Source of the DNA: an uncultured Verrucomicrobiota bacterium
GTDB lineage: Bacteria; Verrucomicrobiota; Verrucomicrobiia; Opitutales; LL51
Assembly: GCA_947174645.1 (NCBI GenBank)
Contig: CAMWJR010000053.1
Location: 1-5,769, forward strand
Direction: 5' to 3'
Length of the DNA stretch: 5,769 nucleotides
Position numbers and translations under genes: made by a program. Positions 1 through 3,820 of the stretch are shown here, piece after piece. The notes under the pieces are model-generated. The model was given only the letters and a program-made list of their open reading frames with translations. It was not told where the DNA came from and made no database searches. Position 1 is the stretch's first letter. The number at the start of each line of letters is the position of its first letter.

Positions 1-1
1 G

Positions 2-277
2 GTGTATAGTGAGTTAACAACGGATAACCCGATTGATTTGGCCCGTTACCAGCTCGCCAACTGCTATATGGGCCGGATGGGACTGATTAACTCTGGTGGT
101 GCTTCCGGTGATAACGATTTTGAAGAAGCGGTTCGGACGGCAATTATCAATAAGCGTGCGGGTGGATCCGGTTTGATTTGCGGGCGTAAGGCGTTCCAGC
201 GCTCGATGGCTCAGGGCATTGAACTCTTAAATACCATTCAGGACGTCTACCTTGATCACTCGATTACGATTGCGTAA
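2..277 (+). CDS. fbaB: class I fructose-bisphosphate aldolase (DhnA/FbaB type), C-terminal part, 5' end outside window
   Basis: This is the last 91 codons of an aldolase that cleaves fructose 1,6-bisphosphate to glyceraldehyde 3-phosphate and dihydroxyacetone phosphate in cytosolic glycolysis, or runs in reverse in gluconeogenesis. The visible part carries blocks I recognise from the end of the FbaB/DhnA family: LTTDNPIDLARYQ near the left edge, GLINSGGASG at about visible residues 27-36, and INKRAGGSGLICGRKAF at about 49-65, which contains phosphate-binding residues of the barrel. It closes with a family-typical IQDVYLD near the C-terminus and a TAA stop. The Schiff-base lysine lies upstream and cannot be checked. 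The GTG at position 2 is an internal valine codon, not a start, because family members are about 300-350 residues and the frame is open at the edge. The fabI gene follows 39 bases later on the same strand. Family assignment is firm; the symbol is by analogy with E. coli. Confidence 0.87.
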   Translation: MYSELTTDNPIDLARYQLANCYMGRMGLINSGGASGDNDFEEAVRTAIINKRAGGSGLICGRKAFQRSMAQGIELLNTIQDVYLDHSITIA

Positions 278-278
278 T

Positions 279-305
279 CGCCTTGTCTTCATGGCGCGTT
301 TTTTT
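279..305 (+). terminator. weak candidate terminator after the aldolase gene
   Basis: CGCC (279-282) can pair with GGCG (293-296) across a 10-base loop, and seven T residues follow at 299-305. The stem is only four base pairs, so termination would be weak or partial. The downstream arm is shared with a longer alternative hairpin over the fabI start. This is inference from base pairing alone. Confidence 0.3.
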
Positions 306-321
306 AGAGATACGCCATGGA
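288..321 (+). promoter_or_regulatory. hairpin covering the fabI start codon
   Basis: TTCATGGCG (288-296) pairs with CGCCATGGA (313-321), giving nine base pairs including one T-G wobble, across a 16-base loop. The fabI ATG (317-319) lies inside the stem. The only Shine-Dalgarno-like bases, AGAGA at 306-310, are in the loop. The left arm overlaps the 3' arm of the weak terminator hairpin, so the two folds exclude each other. The pairing is directly visible; a regulatory role is inferred and chance is possible. Confidence 0.3.
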
Positions 322-1111
322 TTTGTTTCAACTGGCGAGGAAGTGTATCCTCGTCATGGGTGTCGCGAATAAAAAGAGCGTTGCATGGGCGGTTGCCCAG
401 CTTTTAGAAGCTCTTGGGGCGGAGGTTCTTTACAGTGTCCGTTCGCCTCAACGTTGTGATTCCGTTCAAAAGCTCTTACCAGGACGTGAAATTTATATTT
501 GCGATGTCGAAGATCCGGATCAAATCACAGGTCTTGCGGAAAACATCCGACAAAAGCATCCTATTGTACATGGAGTTGTCCACTCAATTGCATTTGGAAA
601 TTACGCCGACGGCTTTAAGCCCTTTCACGAAACCAAGCGGGTAGATTTTTTACAGGCAACACAAATTTCCTGCTTTTCACTTGTCGAGCTTGCGAACGCC
701 TTAAGGCCATTGTTTGCCAATGACGCTTCCGTCGTAACGGTTGGAATTTCGTCACAAGTAACAGCCCCGACCTATGGTTATCTCTCCCCGATCAAAGCCG
801 CACTCGAAAGTGTTGTCCGGTTTTTAGCGAAATCTTTTAGTGCCGATAGCGAAGTGCGTTTCAATTGCGTTAAAGCAGGACCGTTGAAAACGAGTGCCTC
901 CGCGGGAATTCCCGGCTATGTTGATAATTACCTCTATGCGGAACAGATGACGCTTCGGAAACGAGCCGTCACGACTGAAGAGGTCGCTAAAACGATTTTA
1001 TTCTTATTGAGTAACCTTTCAACGGGCGTCAATGGCGCTGGCATTGTCGTAAACGCGGGTATGGACTTCAATTACTTCGACGAGGCGCTGGTACATCGGA
1101 ATTTAAAATAA
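317..1111 (+). CDS. fabI: enoyl-[acyl-carrier-protein] reductase, FabI type
   Basis: The 264-residue product matches the usual FabI length (about 255-265). It would reduce the trans-2-enoyl-ACP double bond with NAD(P)H in the last step of each cytosolic fatty acid elongation cycle. The N-terminal nucleotide-binding segment MGVANKKSVAW (14-24) is the FabI form of the Rossmann loop. CDV at 62-64 and VHSIAF at 88-93 are also typical. The catalytic YX6K pair is Y153 and K160, followed by AALES and then AGPLKTSASAGI (188-199), which matches the substrate-loop region. The C-terminal block with VNAG (245-248) is the usual end. One oddity is that the position ten residues before Y153, a tyrosine in E. 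coli FabI (Tyr146), is G143. The ATG at 317 gives the expected N-terminus; the ribosome site is weak (AGAGA). The alternative, FabL or another short-chain dehydrogenase, fits less well because of the GVANK and HSIAF motifs. Confidence 0.88.
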   Translation: MDLFQLARKCILVMGVANKKSVAWAVAQLLEALGAEVLYSVRSPQRCDSVQKLLPGREIYICDVEDPDQITGLAENIRQKHPIVHGVVHSIAFGNYADGFKPFHETKRVDFLQATQISCFSLVELANALRPLFANDASVVTVGISSQVTAPTYGYLSPIKAALESVVRFLAKSFSADSEVRFNCVKAGPLKTSASAGIPGYVDNYLYAEQMTLRKRAVTTEEVAKTILFLLSNLSTGVNGAGIVVNAGMDFNYFDEALVHRNLK

Positions 1112-1124
1112 ATGTAAAATTACC

Positions 1125-1153
1125 TTGTAAATCCAGCGATTTCCTGATAAAAT
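1125..1153 (+). promoter_or_regulatory. candidate sigma-70-type promoter for ldh, with extended -10
   Basis: TTGTAA (1125-1130) and TAAAAT (1148-1153) are separated by exactly 17 bases, and TG at 1145-1146 makes an extended -10. Transcription would be expected to begin near 1160, about four bases before the ldh ATG. A small palindrome, CTGAT-AAA-ATCAG (1144-1156), overlaps the -10 and could be an operator or chance. The elements are seen directly; promoter activity is inferred. Confidence 0.5.
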
Positions 1154-1163
1154 CAGCACTACT

Positions 1164-2102
1164 ATGAAAATTGCAATTATAGGTTCGGGATTTGTCGGCA
1201 GTGCAACGGCCTTTCAGCTTGTGATGAGTGGTACGGCGCACGAAGTTCTCCTCATCGATAAGGATGCCGCGCGGGCCGAAGCCGAGGCCATCGATATCGT
1301 GCATGCGACCCCTTGTGGCCACCATAACCGGATCTCTTTTGGGGATTACAAAGACCTCATGGGATCCGATATTATTATTTTCACCGCGGGTGCGAACCAG
1401 AAACCCGGTCAAACACGCCTTGATCTTCTCAAGGTCAACGCCTCGATTTTTAAGGAAATTGTTCCGCAGGTGATGCAATACGCCAAAGATGCGATTTTCC
1501 TCGTTGCTTCTAACCCAGCCGATATCATGACCGAAATCGTTCTTCAGCTATCGGGTCTTCCGAAAACACGTGTTATTGGTAGTGGGACGCTTTTAGATAG
1601 TGCGCGTTTCCAGTCGGAAATTGCTCAGTTTTTAGGAATTTCCTCCGAGACTATTAGTGCGTATGTACTTGGTGAACACGGCGATAACGAAGTCCTCATC
1701 TGGTCGAAAGCCAACGTCGGGATTATGGGTATCGAAGATTTCGCTCAAACCGTCGGCAAGGTCTTTACTAAAGAAGTCCGTGGTAAAATTGATGATAATG
1801 TCCGTAATGCTGCGTATAAAATTATCGCTGGAAAGCGTGCGACATTCTACGGTATTGCTGGTGCTTTAACGAAAATCTGCCATACGATCGCCATGGATGC
1901 CAACGCAATTCTCCCGGTATCTTCGCATCATGAACGCCTCGAGTCCGCCCGCGATATTTGTCTCGCCATGCCAACGGTCGTCAACCGTCAAGGAATCGTA
2001 CAAGTTTTACACCCAAAATTCAGCGAAAACGAACGGATCGGCCTCGATAAATCCGCAACCGTTATCGAATCTTATACCCAACAAATCCGCGCCGAACTCT
2101 AA
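1164..2102 (+). CDS. ldh: L-lactate dehydrogenase (NAD-dependent)
   Basis: The 312-residue protein has the normal length of bacterial L-LDH and would interconvert pyruvate and L-lactate with NADH/NAD+ in the cytosol, regenerating NAD+ during fermentation. The N-terminus has GSGFVG (7-12), the GxGxxG dinucleotide loop, and D32, which binds the adenosine ribose. The mobile loop GANQKPGQTRLDLL (76-89) has Q79, the glutamine that marks LDH where malate dehydrogenase has arginine, and R85. SNPAD follows at 116-120, then D145 and R148 in LLDSARF. The catalytic histidine is H172 in GEHGDNEV, and T227 in RATFYGIAG lines the substrate pocket. The residues that bind fructose 1,6-bisphosphate in allosteric LDHs (R173 and H188 in the B. 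stearothermophilus scheme) appear as Q150 and S165. The ATG at 1164 is the only start giving a complete Rossmann strand; there is no Shine-Dalgarno. Divergent malate dehydrogenase is the alternative, disfavoured by Q79. Confidence 0.9.
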   Translation: MKIAIIGSGFVGSATAFQLVMSGTAHEVLLIDKDAARAEAEAIDIVHATPCGHHNRISFGDYKDLMGSDIIIFTAGANQKPGQTRLDLLKVNASIFKEIVPQVMQYAKDAIFLVASNPADIMTEIVLQLSGLPKTRVIGSGTLLDSARFQSEIAQFLGISSETISAYVLGEHGDNEVLIWSKANVGIMGIEDFAQTVGKVFTKEVRGKIDDNVRNAAYKIIAGKRATFYGIAGALTKICHTIAMDANAILPVSSHHERLESARDICLAMPTVVNRQGIVQVLHPKFSENERIGLDKSATVIESYTQQIRAEL

Positions 2103-2120
2103 AAAGTTTTTATCTTGAAG

Positions 2121-2151
2121 TAGCCGGTAATCGCAGTAGAAGATACGGCTA
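2121..2151 (+). promoter_or_regulatory. inverted repeat in the recA leader
   Basis: TAGCCG (2121-2126) and CGGCTA (2146-2151) are perfect inverted repeats with a 19-base loop, and the last base is the A of the recA ATG. The 48-base gap between ldh and recA also has a TTGAAG (2115-2120) that could be a -35, but no convincing -10. I see no E. coli-type or B. subtilis-type LexA box here. A six-base repeat can easily occur by chance, so a role is only possible. Confidence 0.2.
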
Positions 2152-3212
2152 TGACGACGGATACCCAAAAAAATGAACCTCAAAATCGGCCGATTGATTT
2201 CGCGATCGCGGCCGTTAATAAGCAGTTTGGCGACGGGTCCGTCATGCGGATGGGCGATGCGAAAAAAATGAACGTTTCGGTCATCTCAACCGGTTCGCTC
2301 TCCCTCGATCTCGCCCTAGGCGTCGGGGGTCTTCCACGTGGTCGGATTTGTGAAATTTACGGTCCCGAGTCCTCCGGGAAAACGACGCTCTGTCTCAGCG
2401 TGATCGCGGAAGCCCAGCGCAAAGGCGGCAATGCGGTATTTATTGATGTCGAACACGCACTCGATCCGAAATACACCAAAGTCGTCGGCGTTGATCTCGA
2501 TAACTTGATGGTCTCACAGCCCGAAAGTGGCGAGGATGCGCTCAATATCGCTGAAACCCTCATTCGCTCCGGCGCGATTGATGTAATTGTGATTGACTCT
2601 GTCGCCGCACTGATCCCAAAGGCTGAACTCGAAGGCCAGATCGGCGATACTACTATTGGTCTACAAGCTCGGATGATGAGTCAGGCTATGCGACGGCTCA
2701 CCTCTGCCGTCAGCCGTACGCAATGTATTTGTATTTTTACGAACCAGATCCGCGAAAAGATCGGAATTATGTTCGGCAGTCCCGAAACGACCCCCGGTGG
2801 CCGTGCACTTAAATTTTTTGCCTCCGTACGCCTCGACATCCGGCGTGTCAACCAAATCAAGGACAACACTGGTCATTTCCTCGGCAATCGTACACGTGTC
2901 AAAGTCGTTAAAAATAAAGTCGCTCCCCCTTTTACGGAATGCGAATTCGACATCATGCGTAACGAGGGAATTTCCCAAGCGGGCTCCCTCATTGATCTCG
3001 GCATCGAATACGATATTTTAGAAAAAAAGGGCGCCTGGATTGCCTTCAACGGGAAAATGCTCGGTCAAGGCCGTGAAAGTGCCAAACAAGCAATTCGCCA
3101 GGATCCACAATTAGCTGCGGCCATTCAGAAAGCGATCGTCGCCCGCGTAAACGTTTCTGGTGGCACGGTATTAGCCGAAACTCCTGATGAGCCCTCGACT
3201 CCGGAATCGTGA
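2151..3212 (+). CDS. recA: recombinase RecA
   Basis: The 353-residue product has the standard RecA length and architecture. It would form ATP-dependent filaments on single-stranded DNA, pair homologous strands, and stimulate LexA-type self-cleavage where such a repressor exists. The N-terminal helix is followed by QFGDGSVMRMG (25-35). Walker A is GPESSGKTT (71-79), and E101 in DVEHALD is the catalytic glutamate. Walker B ends at D149 (VIVIDS). Loop L1 is EGQIGD (161-166), with Q163 where E. coli has glutamate. Loop L2 begins after FTNQIREKIG (196-205) and includes Q199 and SPETTPGGRAL. KVVKNKVAPPF (251-261) belongs to the core, and GIEYDILEKKGAW (284-296) to the C-terminal domain. The tail is short and moderately acidic (ETPDEPSTPES). 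All catalytic motifs are present, with no intein. The pair C192/C194 just before L2 is slightly unusual. The stop overlaps the next gene's start by four bases; the ribosome site is weak (GAAG at 2139). Confidence 0.98.
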   Translation: MTTDTQKNEPQNRPIDFAIAAVNKQFGDGSVMRMGDAKKMNVSVISTGSLSLDLALGVGGLPRGRICEIYGPESSGKTTLCLSVIAEAQRKGGNAVFIDVEHALDPKYTKVVGVDLDNLMVSQPESGEDALNIAETLIRSGAIDVIVIDSVAALIPKAELEGQIGDTTIGLQARMMSQAMRRLTSAVSRTQCICIFTNQIREKIGIMFGSPETTPGGRALKFFASVRLDIRRVNQIKDNTGHFLGNRTRVKVVKNKVAPPFTECEFDIMRNEGISQAGSLIDLGIEYDILEKKGAWIAFNGKMLGQGRESAKQAIRQDPQLAAAIQKAIVARVNVSGGTVLAETPDEPSTPES

Positions 3213-3820
3213 CCTCACACATCTTTAATGCCATTGCCGCGATAACCTCCCAGGATTCCGTCGATCTGGTTGTCCAAGAAACGGATGGCACGTTACAGAT
3301 TCGCGGCCATCTTCCGTCTGGCCGTAAACTTGCTCTCCAACTCTGGCCCCACCGCGTTGCATCCCTCTCCTCACTTGATGCGGACTTCACAATTGAGTCC
3401 GGCGCAACGCTCTCCCTCCAAATCCAATACCATGGCACTGCCGAACAATCCTTTTCCTGCAAAACCTCACAATATCACATGGGCGCACAGGGAAAATCAA
3501 CCGTCACAGTCAACGCCGTGGGCGAAGATACCGCTCATTTCGATTACATCGGCACCATTGAAGTTCCCGAAAAAGTAGAAAACATCACCGCAACACAACG
3601 CTTCCGCGGACTATTACTCTCCCCTTCCGCGACCATCACCGCAACGCCGGTCATGCGCGTCGCCTCGCGCGACACCGTCTGTGAACACGGCACTTCCATT
3701 GGCCCCATCGATCCCGAAATTTTAGAATACTGCTCGCTACGTGGGATTGATCAAAAAAGCACACAAGACATTTACGTTTCTGGATTTTTAGGCGAATGCC
3801 AGCGCATCGAAAACACCTGA
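3209..3820 (+). CDS. short stand-alone SufB/SufD-family protein
   Basis: The 203-residue product matches the C-terminal core of SufB/SufD, the beta-helix scaffold proteins that bind the SufC ATPase during iron-sulfur cluster assembly. The match is clearest over CEHGTSIGPIDPEILEY (158-174), followed by SLRGI (176-180) and GFLGE (192-196), which resembles the SufD pattern of HG, then D-E-x-x-L-F-Y, S-R-G-I and G-F. H160 sits where E. coli SufD has the functionally important H360. Residues 130-150 look like the repetitive rungs before it. Cysteines are at 84, 158, 175 and 196. SufD is normally about 430 residues and SufB about 480, so the N-terminal helical domain is absent, and no sufC or sufS is nearby. 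The GTG start at 3209-3211 overlaps the recA TGA (sequence GTGA), so translation is probably coupled to recA. Its function is unknown; a small scaffold or SufC partner is plausible. Confidence 0.75.
   Translation: MTSHIFNAIAAITSQDSVDLVVQETDGTLQIRGHLPSGRKLALQLWPHRVASLSSLDADFTIESGATLSLQIQYHGTAEQSFSCKTSQYHMGAQGKSTVTVNAVGEDTAHFDYIGTIEVPEKVENITATQRFRGLLLSPSATITATPVMRVASRDTVCEHGTSIGPIDPEILEYCSLRGIDQKSTQDIYVSGFLGECQRIENT
3772..3820. other. tail-to-tail coding overlap of 49 bases
   Basis: The plus-strand SufBD-like gene ends with TGA at 3818-3820, while the minus-strand gene ends with TAA complementary to 3772-3774. Both C-termini match family-typical patterns close to the overlap (GFLGE on plus, RWHSP on minus), so both frames appear genuinely coding. 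Confidence 0.75.

Noticed and set aside
2..4. GTG as the start of the aldolase
   Set aside because: The sequence begins well inside the conserved C-terminal part of the family, so this is an internal valine codon.
1068..1478. 136-codon minus-strand open frame opposite fabI and ldh
   Set aside because: It lies antisense to strongly conserved ldh codons, has no recognisable motif, and its composition fits a shadow frame.
1164..2102. Malate dehydrogenase
   Set aside because: The specificity position in the mobile loop is glutamine (Q79 in GANQKPG), not the arginine expected for malate dehydrogenase.
2101..2112. AAAAAG-TTTTT after ldh as a terminator
   Set aside because: It is an A/T palindrome with essentially no loop and no GC stem.
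2151..3212. Intein or disruption in recA
   Set aside because: All RecA motifs occur in order with normal spacing in 353 residues.
3046..3462. 138-codon minus-strand open frame opposite recA and the SufBD-like gene
   Set aside because: It is antisense to two recognisable coding regions and shows no family motif.
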